Shown here piece by piece: positions 11,252-21,005 of a stretch of 60,239 nt of DNA (its first letter is position 1; every line of letters starts with the position of its first letter). The stretch spans positions 1 through 60,239 of the forward strand of contig JARVKI010000157.1 of the NCBI GenBank assembly GCA_036674765.1, given 5' to 3'. The notes under the pieces are model-generated. The model was not told where the DNA came from, did not search any database, and worked only from the letters and a program-made list of their open reading frames with translations. Position numbers and translations under genes: made by a program. The stretch is from Seiridium cupressi. Taxonomy: Eukaryota > Ascomycota > Sordariomycetes > Amphisphaeriales > Sporocadaceae.

Positions 11252-12319
11252 GACGAATGATGAAGAACGAGGAGAAATAAATGCTGGATAGAGCTTTCCG
11301 GCCTATTGCCAGATCATTAGACTACTATTTTCCAATAATATTCATTGATATTGCCATTCAACTCCGAATGGATATGAAGCGAAGTATAATTTTGCCGTGC
11401 GATTGTATTGTCAAACCTTTGAGTTGGTCGCGAAAGTGGTTCTCGTAATGGCTCTAGAAGTGATGGTTCGTGACGGCTTGCGCCTTGCGTCTAAGATCCA
11501 TGTACGTCACAGGTGTGACCTTTCTGCGTTCCAACTTGCGCCGCGGCTCATCAGTTTAGTTTTCAGAACCAATAAGACACTTCGCGAGGTCTGCCCCAAG
11601 TCTCTTTCAAAGAGAGTTCTCTCTTATTGTCATGAACGATATCAGTTTTTATTTCCTTGGACAAATCTAAAACCGGCAACCTCCCTGTTGGGGTATGCGC
11701 CATTATCTAGAAGGAGGATGACAGATATTCGTTGGTTTCACGGCCCCGTTCACAATCTCCATACACTATAGCGGAGGCATTGGACTACGCTTCTGCTTTT
11801 CTACCATGGCCATGTACCCCATATTTATATTCTGAACTTGGCACAGTTCTCTTTGTAGATACGGGTAAAGTCAGCCCGGGCTACGAAGCCTCCGAATAGT
11901 GTTTCACAGTCGGGCCACCCCTGCTAAATTTCCATACCACTCGAAACTAATTGTGCATTTTCACGTACCAATTGGATCTTTTTCTCCATTCTATCGGTTC
12001 TTGGGCAAGGAAACCAGACTAGAGTTGACTTGATTAAATTAAATGGATGATTGACATAGATTATGCTGCTAAGCACGCCCTTCGCAAATCATAGGCTTCT
12101 GGCACAATGATAAACACCGATCATAGGTGCACTGTAGTAAGGAGCAATCTTTTCGTGTTATTTTACTTGAACTTGCTACGTAGACTTTTCGTTGCATTCT
12201 CGCCCGGTAATGACAGACTCTCGTTCGGTTCCTCTCACCATATAGAAAAATAAAGCGAAACAGCAATCCATGAGGCATTCATTGCTTCCGTGTGCTTTCC
12301 ATCACGGCCTTTGGTCTTC
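11252..12319. other. Intergenic stretch
   Basis: A 124-codon frame at 11397-11771 (+) has no family likeness. The region would hold terminators for the converging genes on either side; no distinct signal is visible. Confidence 0.4.
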
Positions 12320-12697
12320 TCACGCCTTGCAAGTAATGTCCCCAGTGGCGCCACTCCCGTTGCAAGTGCAGTGCTTCCCAGCGCCGCACTTTCTCTCAAG
12401 CGTCCACTTGCCTGAGACACAATGCAACTGCGAGCAGGTACCAATAATCAGCTTTGGAAGGAAATCGCGAGGAAATATCAAAGGTTCACTTACAATGGCA
12501 CGGGGGTCGTTTCTGCCGCAGATATGTGGCTGATCACCTCCGGGGCCGTGGTTACAAGTATCGCCAGCGGCTGCAGTACGGTCGCAGATGTCAACCGGAG
12601 CACGTTTGAAGATTGTATCTTCAGCACCCATAGGCCCAGCGTTTGCGAGCAAGGGCAAGAAGCCCGTGAGAATGCCGGCGACTTTGATGAGCTGCAT
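12320..12697 (-). CDS. Small secreted cysteine-rich protein (8 Cys)
   Basis: The ATG at 12697 opens a clear signal peptide (MQLIKVAGILTGFLPLLANA). The coding exons are 12697-12494 and 12427-12320. They are separated by a 66-bp intron (12493-12428) with GTAAGT donor, CTGATTAT-type branch region and CAG acceptor. Splicing gives 103 residues, about 83 after signal removal, with eight cysteines, an even number fitting four disulfides. The LHCVSGKWTLERKCGAGKHC segment resembles a family of fungal small secreted proteins with unknown role, often treated as effector candidates. The intron is a multiple of three and open, so the unspliced frame also reads through. A TATA box lies about 115 bp upstream. 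Confidence 0.75.
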   Translation of the reverse strand: MQLIKVAGILTGFLPLLANAGPMGAEDTIFKRAPVDICDRTAAAGDTCNHGPGGDQPHICGRNDPRAIVSEPLIFPRDFLPKLIIGTCSQLHCVSGKWTLERKCGAGKHCTCNGSGATGDITCKA

Positions 12698-12809
12698 GAT
12701 GATGGTTTTGATGTAAGGAGCTTTGTATTAGGCTTGGGAGATTCTTCGTTGTGTTATAATCAGGGATGAGGATGAATGTCGAGTGAACGATGAAGCGAGT
12801 ATCATCCTC

Positions 12810-12816
12810 TTTTATA
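12810..12816 (-). promoter_or_regulatory. TATA box of the small secreted protein gene
   Basis: On the minus strand this reads TATAAAA, about 115 bases before the ATG at 12697, a normal distance for a fungal promoter with a short leader. Confidence 0.5.
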
Positions 12817-12895
12817 CACGGATGTCGATGCGAAAGTCGGAGAACCATTCGTCACGAAATATCGATTCGGACCCGAGAAGACAGTAAAATTCAGA

Positions 12896-13140
12896 TGATC
12901 TTCCAGTTCTTAGGCGGAGCATGGCTTATTCTCCCCTCGGTCCCGTTGCCTTCTACTGACTATTTCTCTATAGACTTGAAATTCTTTTTAGGCGACGTTA
13001 AGATAATAGAGTTCGTGTGATCTTCCCGCTTCTTCGTGAAGCATGCTTTGTGTCCTCTCGGTCCCGATGTCTCCCACCGATTATTTATTTTCTGATCGAT
13101 TTGAAACCTCATTGCGGCTATAAGACATTGTGTAACTCAG
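12896..13140. repeat. Diverged tandem duplication of about 123 bp in a promoter
   Basis: Two adjacent copies begin with GATCTTCC (12898 and 13019). They share, in the same order, GAGCATGGCTT/AAGCATGCTTT, CTCGGTCCCG, ACTGACTATTT/ACCGATTATTT and GACTTGAAA/GATTTGAAA. The copies differ at many positions and by small indels. They lie 200-450 bases upstream of the small secreted protein gene, so they may carry its regulatory sites. No third copy is obvious. Confidence 0.6.
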
Positions 13141-13539
13141 GTGATGCTCCTTTTGATCCTTCATCGCAGTAGCGCTTATATATTTGTTGAATTTTCTACT
13201 TCGGGGACCATAAATACCTTATAGCAGACGGGTGGCCACTAGTGCGATCGATCGGGGTCTGCACAACCCCGGGATCTGCATAGTGATTCCTTGTAACGGT
13301 CTTAGTCTTTGGTTTTGGCAGCAGCTGCAACACCCAGCAAATCGGGTTACGCTGGCTACGGCGTCTACTATGTCACCATTGGCAATTATGTGCCTAAGAT
13401 TGCCCATCGCTCTTGTCATGTCACCTACGAAGAACGTTCGCCACAGAGACGGTGTACACCAACTGTGAGGGATCCCTCCGCATCTGCGTAAGCTTCGACA
13501 TACAGGCAGCAGTATGCACAGCTATTTGCTCAACTTCGA

Positions 13540-14726
13540 AGGAGGATGTACTACTGCGCATCCTGTACGCGTGGTTCACTTACTTCTACTATTCGTGCGC
13601 GCACACCTACGTAACCAAGCACTTCGCTGTCCGAGGACGCGCAGTTGGCGTCGATCTTGACTGCAGTGGCATCGGTTGTTGACTCCGCTCTTGTGGTGAT
13701 GGTCTCGGACATTGGAAAAATCAGAGGAATCAATGGCAGGGCCGAAGTACATGTCACGTCTATTGCCGCTATCATAGGAGCAGAGAGGCTTGTGTTCAGA
13801 GGTGTTTATGCTAAGGAATGTGAGATCTCTTCAAACCGACAATGAAACAAATATATCAGGATCTTAACCCCCAAGCACCCACAGTAGAAGCCACTGTCTC
13901 GATCAGAGCTCAAGCAACCGTGTTTGGTGTGACTTTGTAATGACTCGTTCTCAGGCAACCGGTGGTGGCGGTGCTGGTGAAGGTAGGAGTGACACATTTT
14001 CCACAGGGAGGCATGTTCCCGGCACATGGGTTGTCGAGGTTGAGGGGCAGCAGTCTGTGGAACATGGCACTTTCAAGGTCGCCTTGACCGCTAGGGCGGG
14101 GCAAGCAATTGGTGTTGTCGGCGGCGGACATGCTGGACACGGTACTATTGTAACTCAGTATAGTGTCTTGAGAGTGACCAGATACTGCTCCAGATCGCGA
14201 GATGGAACCAGCCGTGGTGTCAAAAGTAGTTACTTACAAGCAAGTGTTCCGGTGAAGGTATAACAGCTGGGTCCTGTCACGGTACTGGTCCTATGTATGA
14301 CATCGATGAAGGCAGTGTAACAGGAGCCTGGGATGGTTGTCTTCGGATCCGGCACTGAAGTCAGAGGATTCCCAGATCGAGTCAGAGATGAAACAGCAAG
14401 GCTTGTCAATTTACCTGTTAGAAACTGAGAATCATCATACGGCAGTGGCAGTATTGAACAATAATATTTAGAGGATTGTATCTGTTGAGTGTGCATGAGG
14501 TATTGCACCGCCAAGCGAGACTTACACTGACCTTGTGGCCATCAGGCCGGCAGCCATCTGAAGAATAGACTGCAAGGTCAAATACATGATTGGCAAAAGA
14601 TATCACGAGAGTTTTCACTTGGAAAAGTTGGGTTTTATTATGTGCAGGAAGAAATACCAGATCACGGTAGAGGAAGAACGTCGCGGCAATGAGCAGTGTT
14701 GGGTCAGTAGTTATACGTGCTTTCAA
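13540..14726 (-). pseudogene. Cysteine/Pro/Thr-rich secreted-type gene, apparently decayed
   Basis: Several minus-strand pieces look like exons of a cell-surface or secreted protein with Cys-Pro-Thr modules. One frame from about 14726 ends in SSDGCRPDGHKV before a GTAAGT. A piece at about 14400-14237 contains paired Cys in a Ser/Thr-rich context, ending before a GTAAGT at about 14236. A piece from about 14140 reads CPPPTTPIACP and VPCSTDCCPSTSTT, then shifts frame to a CGKCVTPTFTSTATTGC block. Intron phases do not all agree, no ATG fits the first exon, and a frame jump is needed near 14040. I treat it as degenerate. Family not identified. Confidence 0.35.
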
Positions 14727-15682
14727 GTCTGACCAAGCTTTGTCTCAGTGCCCCATCGTGTTACGTTGTAGTACGTTACCAATGAAGGTCATATGAGGAG
14801 GGAACATGAAACCAGGTGGCGCGCCCCAGGGAGCTGAAAAAGCATGTAGTCTCTTTTGCTGAAAGAAGCAACTCTCAAACGGCTGAGAGTATGCAAAGGC
14901 TAGGAAACGGCCAAATGTGACGTCGGTTGGTGTCTAGCTAGTGATTTAATTTGAGACATCGGGAAGCGGGTCACCATGGTTCGTTTTGCCTGGTTTAACA
15001 TTTTGGTGTTATATGTTTTCCTGATATTGCCACTGCCGTCGCAGTCATGGAGTAATGGCCGATGGGCTTGGAAAATACGGTCTTAATGGACGTATCGCGT
15101 TATTTTTTGTATGTCTCCATATGGACGATAAGTCTGTTTTTCCTCATGCATGGGAGCCATGAACTACATTTTTTCAATTGCGCATCCCATCAAAAAGCAA
15201 AGCTCAGCGACCACAGTCTTGAGACTAAGTTCTGGCTGAGCTTCGTGCCTGACGACTTTTACTAGGTGACCAATAGGAAGAGATGGTGGAATATGCAGTC
15301 CAGCAAGCGCCCACTGCCACAAATACGCATGGGCTGGCTTTGTTTCTGCGTGACGTTTTTATCTTTGCAATTCTAATCTTCGCTGCCTTTGCAGTTCAGT
15401 ACGGTTACCTTGCTTCCCCGGCAGCTCCCCAAATAGTCAGCTCCGGATGTATTGACGCTTTCTCCTTACGAATATATTCACTTTCAGCTCAGTCTTCACG
15501 TGATGTTAAAGCAATCCGTAGGTTCCCTCAATCTCGAGCACAAACACAGTTTTGTAATGCTATTCATCGTAATCAGCATTCGTTTCGTAAGGAGCGTTGA
15601 AGCGTATGAATACACCGTCATTGCCGTCATGGCCTTCCTCTCCGCCTACCTCCCAAGATCCACACGAAACGAACAACAATAT
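14727..15682. other. Intergenic stretch
   Basis: Frames at 15062-15265 and 15283-15600 (+) contain hydrophobic runs but no start context or homology I recognise. Nothing else was seen. Confidence 0.35.
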
Positions 15683-16210
15683 TCACGGCCGTAATCGTAC
15701 CCATCCACCGTCAAGCCGATCTTGTCTAAAGCCAAACCAGTTCAGAGCCTGAACAGGATGTGGAGGGACAACATGACCCACACCGCCAGCACTGTAGCCC
15801 ACGAGGGTGTTTCCATATATCATTTGGGTGTACCCGGGCTGGGAACTGTTGGTGACATTACTCGTGAAGGAAGCACCAAGGACCTTGGACCATTCTTTAA
15901 GTTCCTCACCAAAGTTATGGTACACGACAGTAGTGTCCGCAGTGCCATGCCAGATCTGCATCCGGGGATATGAGCCAGTGTAGCCTGGAAAATAACCTCG
16001 AGCAATATTGCCCCACTGCTACGGAGTCTTGGGGATATGTCCTAACCCGCATGGTCATATGGGTTCGGGGGAGTTCCAGGCGGGACAGCCGTGCACCCCG
16101 CAGCAGTGCCAGAGTAGACGGAGGCTGCAGCGAAGACGCAGTGGTAAATGGCGGCGAGAACGTTACCCATCATCAACTTAATGTCAAACCCGGTAGGACG
16201 AATCTCTACA
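15683..16210 (-). pseudogene. Acetylxylan-esterase/feruloyl-esterase (CE1-like) remnant
   Basis: The C-terminal half of a secreted CE1-type esterase is recognisable. 'LAAIYHCVFAAASVYSGTAAGC' (about 16165-16100) precedes a frame jump near 16045. Then comes the frame KTP-stop-QWGNIARGYFPGYTGSYPRM, with a TAG at 16021-16019 where a Gln is expected. The next block runs MQIWHGTADTTV to GGVGHVVPPHP, which holds the usual Asp and His of the catalytic triad. The position that should carry the nucleophile Ser (G-x-S-S-G-AMM) reads GFDIKLMM, so the Ser is gone. No N-terminal half or signal peptide lies upstream. Confidence 0.75.
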
Positions 16211-18974
16211 GGGATAAAATTCCCCCGATGCCCTTATCACTCTAAATTCAATACCCAAATCCTAGCGTATAACATATCAAGCGAGAGCACGAGGTGACTA
16301 TACATGCAATTTGAAGCCGGGAATGGCACAATGGTGTACTCCGACCCCTTTTCAAGACATAAGATCTGGCCATCTACATAAAAGAATTTCATTTTACTCA
16401 TACGCTGATCCAACTATCTCCATGGGGGCTTAGATGCCAGGACGATGAAAGATTCCGACCCTGCAACTATGATACACATGCTCGGAAAATGAGACAATCT
16501 GCTTGCCACGGCGAACGAGCCTCTTCGTGAAATTACGAGGAGCAATCTCTCACTGCGCCCAAATCCTTAAGCTATTACACTAGAATCATCCCCTAAAAAT
16601 CCGTCGAGGAATGACTTGTGCCCCTCTGACTCATACCTTTCGGCTTCAATCTGCGAACAGCCTCGGTATCATTATGCCCGGCAGTACACGAGCAGACGTT
16701 CGTCTATGATGGACATTGGCCCCATCTGATGAGGTCGAAAGATTATCCGATGTCATCCCAGGGAGGGATGATAAGATAAGACCTGTCGCTTGCTTACCAA
16801 GTGGGGTTGCGTTGCATCTTGTGATTTAAGCTTACTTCTAGGCAACTTTCTATTGCGGAAAGATTGGAGACCTCGCTTGCCGACAGTAACACATTGTCTT
16901 TATTACGAGATATCCGCTGAACAACTTACCGCTGATACTGCCCTCTAACTAGTTCGCATGCGACGGTGATATAATTACCACTTGTGCAACCTCAAATGAT
17001 GCGCCTTGCTCCGGCTATTAATGTCGGCATTTCATATTCGCAGACAATGTCACGGAGTATCAACAATCCCTTGCTGTATGGCACCTTCTCTGTGGTGCGA
17101 CGTTGAAGAGAGCTCAATTCCAGTAGCGCTTATTATTAAAGACTACCTGTAATTAGTAAGGTATGTAGTGATGAGTGGGTGGGAGCCCGCTTGTTTCCTT
17201 ACCATGTGCCAATCAATTTTAGAATACTTTAGCACGATAACCTGTTGGTTTTGAGCTACTTCACCATCATTCAAGGTTTACGAAACCCGCGACGCCTAAT
17301 TACAATTAATGCTGCGTACTGGACATCATTAATCACAATTCAGTACAGTGTCAAACTGGCAGGGCGAAGATTTCGTCTCGGGCCTTGGATTCGTCGGTCG
17401 CGAGTTTCTGAAGTCTTTGGAACTCCCAAAAGGATGGTTAAATACTTCGACAGAAGAAATTTGCATATACAGGCAACGTCAAATAGTCACGTTACCATCC
17501 TACAAATATATGTGCAGTTTTGTCCGATGATCGGCTGGAATCAATCGAGCGGAATTTTATGAGGATGTGCAAAGTTAGTGTACTCTGACTTGGGGGCTAT
17601 TGATTCAGCGGAGGGTCAGGGGGTGGATGTGGCCGAACTCCGTAAACCCCACACAAAGTGGACCAGGCGAATGTTTAAACTTTTTTTACATCAATTAGAT
17701 CAATCAACGGGTAGGTAGAAACCTGAGATCTGATTGTTTCTAATGTAGGGGTTATCGCAATCAATTTCCTGCCATGACTTTATTTTTCTTCTTGCTAGTC
17801 CTTTAATTATTTATACATCTTGTCGCCCCAAAGCTGCGATTCACCAAACACCGCAGAATCTGTCAAATCCATCAAGCCGGAGCTGGCAGGAATGGATCAA
17901 TCATGCCTACATACATCCCATAAGGTAACGCACACCCGATAATACATACAAGTACACTGTACCCCACGTGTTTAGCATGCCCCCCTCTCTCCAAAGTGGA
18001 ATCTCTAGACCCCGCAGGGTACTACAAAATATACGACACTTGGGACCATGTTCGTTGACTTCGTTTAAATCAGGGTAGCTCTCCATCTATCTCGTATTAT
18101 AATGGTCACGTGAATCACATGTCATACAAGCACATCTTGCCGATATAAATACTATTGCCAGGGATAACTCCACGAGTATAACGTGCCAAGATTCCGCAGA
18201 CTCTGGCATATTTGGTACGATAGCAGTAATCCGCTTTGGTGAGGGACATCAAAACGTGAAAGCTGCACGAATCTACCTGCGGATTGCCGAGCATAGAGCT
18301 ATCCAGAAATGGCTGTGTGGAGCTCGGTAGATTGCTACTGTAGATTTGGCAAATGTTTCAAACCCTTGGCAAATAATGACTCCGGCGACAGAAAGCTTCT
18401 GGACCCACCCACCACACTCCCCTGTACCTGTCCTTGCTCCTCCATTAGCCACAGAGACAGCTTTTATCCATGAATAGTCGACAAAAACACAGCCAATGCA
18501 TCATGTCACGACTTTCTGGACATAACTCTTCGTATTCGACGACTTTCTGGTCGGGACGGAACGATTGTATTGTCATTATATTGCGATGCGGCATCGAGCG
18601 GATGATGATGGAGCATTATGGGACCAGGCATGATCACTGCCCAATTTGGACCAAACACACCCACAAGTAATATCGACATCCCTGCTTGGCGTTAGGCATT
18701 ATCGATTGCAGCAAGCAATATGACCCGCAACGCACTGGTTCGTATTATTCCTTCAGATATATTGCGGAAGTGACATATAAATTGTACCGCGGACCTGGTA
18801 ACAGATTTATGGCTTGCTGAAAAAATACAGGGCGCATGTATAAAGTCAACTCATGTGGAGCCAGCAGCGAAGAGAAAGTTGAGATCGACAACACCTGCAC
18901 TGGTTTGCAAGCTTCGTTCCCTTCTTTTCGTTGTTGATACTTGCTGTTCTGCCTCTCCTTGAGCCATAGCTATT
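16211..18974. other. Long gene-free stretch
   Basis: No convincing coding frame exists on either strand over about 2.7 kb of ordinary composition. Frames at 17245-17562 and 18470-18670 are short and featureless. A duplicated ACGACTTTCTGG word occurs near 18508 and 18539. A TATAAAT element near 18776 may serve the protease gene starting at 18975. Confidence 0.5.
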
Positions 18975-19822
18975 ATGAAGCTCTCCGTCGCACTTCTCAG
19001 CACCTTGGCTGCTGCCGCTGCGGCGACGCCTGTACAATCCCACGCGAGAGCTCGGCTTGCTGCCCTCAAAGCCGCTGGCGGGAAAGGAAAAGCCAAGTCG
19101 ACTTCGACAAATACTGAAGCTGAGTCGGACGTAGAACTCAATGCAAGCTGGGCTGGTGCTGTCGTGACTGGAACTGGCTTCACCGGGGTGTCGGCTTCGT
19201 TTACAGTCCCGACACCGAAGATCCCGACTGATGGCGAGACCTCGGCTACTTACCACACGGCTTCGAGTTGGATTGGTATGGATGGATACAACTGCGATGG
19301 GGGACTTTGGCAAGCTGGAGTTGACGGGACTATCGACTCATCTGGTGCATTGTCCTACTATGCTTGGTACGAATGGTACCCAGAGAACACGGTTGTGATT
19401 GACTTGGGTGATCTCGCCGCAGGCAATGTAAGTCTCGTATCCCTTCTCAGTGTCATGCATCTCTACTAAAAGAACCGTCGCAGGTCATTACCGTGAACAT
19501 TACCTCTTCTGGCGATTATACTACTGGCCAGATAGTGATGGAGAACCAGTCCAACGGTCAGACTTTCACGAAAACTGTGAGCGACTCGGATGCTCTTTGT
19601 GGCAAATCGATTGAGTGGATCATGGAGGACCTTTCCGTGGATGGCGACGAGAACGGCCTTGCCAACTTCGGTACTTTGACATTCACAGATGCTTCCGGTA
19701 CATCTTCCAGTGGAACTGTCTCGCCATCTTCTGCACAGCTCATGGATATCGAGACTGATGCTGATGAGCGGTTGACTGAGTCCTCCGTTACATCCGACAC
19801 CGTGGTGATTGTCTATCAATGA
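18975..19822 (+). CDS. Peptidase G1 (eqolisin), secreted acid protease
   Basis: Exons are 18975-19427 and 19484-19822, split by a 56-bp intron (GTAAGT...CGCAG), giving 263 residues. A signal peptide (about residues 1-18) is followed by a propeptide rich in Ala/Lys/Gly. The mature eqolisin fold starts near SDVELNASWAGAV. The catalytic glutamine is visible in GGLWQAGV (about Q113) and the catalytic glutamate in KSIEWIMED (about E195), the pair that defines glutamic peptidases active at low pH. A CDGG/ALCGK Cys pair probably forms the family disulfide. The frame is intact and of normal length, so it is a likely working extracellular protease. Confidence 0.92.
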
Positions 19823-20799
19823 GCGGGTCGCAGGGGATTGAGCAAAGTTTACGTTGTATATAGTTAGCCTACTTTCATGTCATCAAACAGGGGGCTCTTT
19901 AACCTGGTATTTATGTATATCTTAACAGCCTAGCGATGTTATCGACGACGATCCAAGTAATTTAAGCTATGCGTCCACTTTCTGGAGCTTGCATGGTTTT
20001 TGAGTTCTCAATTCAAGATGACGGCTCACAAAATCTGGTGTTATAATCTCAGCAAGGCGTTCAGTTGTGGTGAGATGTCGGTGAAGATGAGTGGACTCCA
20101 GATATAATCCTTTTATATCATATCTGTGGCATTTGGTTGGTTATCTAAGAGAGTAGAGAAAGTGGTTCAAACCGACGAATTACCAGTTCTCCTGTAATGA
20201 AGGACCTCTTCACCTGACTCCACGTTATTGCTCTAGCATAGATGGTTAGAAAAAGCCGAGCTAAGCGATATTATAATCATACGGTAGTTCCCCTCTCTGT
20301 CTGCTCGTGACATGTCCAGTACATAGTGGCTAGGAGACATACGCTTATTTGAACTCATATTTTACCACGCGTGACCCAGATTCTCTGCGTCCCTTACCTT
20401 TATAACCCTGATGATACATATAAAATGTAAAGAAACTTGGGTAAGAGTGATGAGTTTACCTGGGCTCCATGGAAGTGGAAGTGCACCACTTGAAAAGCTA
20501 GGCCGAGCTAAGCCAAATCTGGGAACTTGCCGCTGGGAAGTAGTTAGCTCAATCAAGCCCCTTATATACGCATTCTGTGGTCGTTCCATTTCACGTGAAT
20601 CAGCGGCCGGTTCCACGCTTACGTTGTATGTCTCATATCGCGATTGAGCTGCATAAGGTACCCGCGCCTCAATCCCACTCATCTGTCCACAAAGCCTCTT
20701 ACTTCCGGTCTACAAAAGACGTAATAGTTATGCTGAGGGCTGCCTCGAATAGGATTCCTAAGCTGTAATAAAGCCAACACCGACTAAACTCAACCCTCT
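19823..20799. other. Intergenic stretch
   Basis: It separates the 3' ends of the convergent protease and NACHT genes. Overlapping frames at 20362-20682 (-) and 20411-20647 (+) are not supported by composition or homology. Confidence 0.4.
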
Positions 20800-21005
20800 A
20801 TAAGATACGGAATAGCCATCCTATAACGAATCAAAAGTGCCTCGATCCTCTGACATAGATCCTTGTAGTATGAATTTCTCGTTTCGCAGTACTTGCGTCT
20901 ACAGATATCTACAAGCGCCATCCCTTCCAGATGTTGAAAGTCACGAAGGATCCCAGATAACCGAATGCCATCCGGATCACCAACCCTGGTTGGATCTGCT
21001 CCCGC
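20800..21005 (-). other. Orphaned 3' coding sequence of NACHT gene 1
   Basis: Directly after the stop at 21008-21006, the same frame stays open for another 68 codons to a TGA at 20802-20800. It begins AGADPT, the textbook end of an ankyrin repeat whose first part (PLQIAVENRHYRGVDILL) lies before the stop. It is therefore the original C-terminus, now cut off. Confidence 0.65.

Noticed and set aside
11397..11771. 124-codon plus-strand frame
   Set aside because: No start context, domain or intron support; looks like a chance open frame.
20362..20682. 106-codon minus-strand frame between protease and NACHT gene
   Set aside because: A plus-strand frame of similar length covers the same bases and neither has start context or homology.
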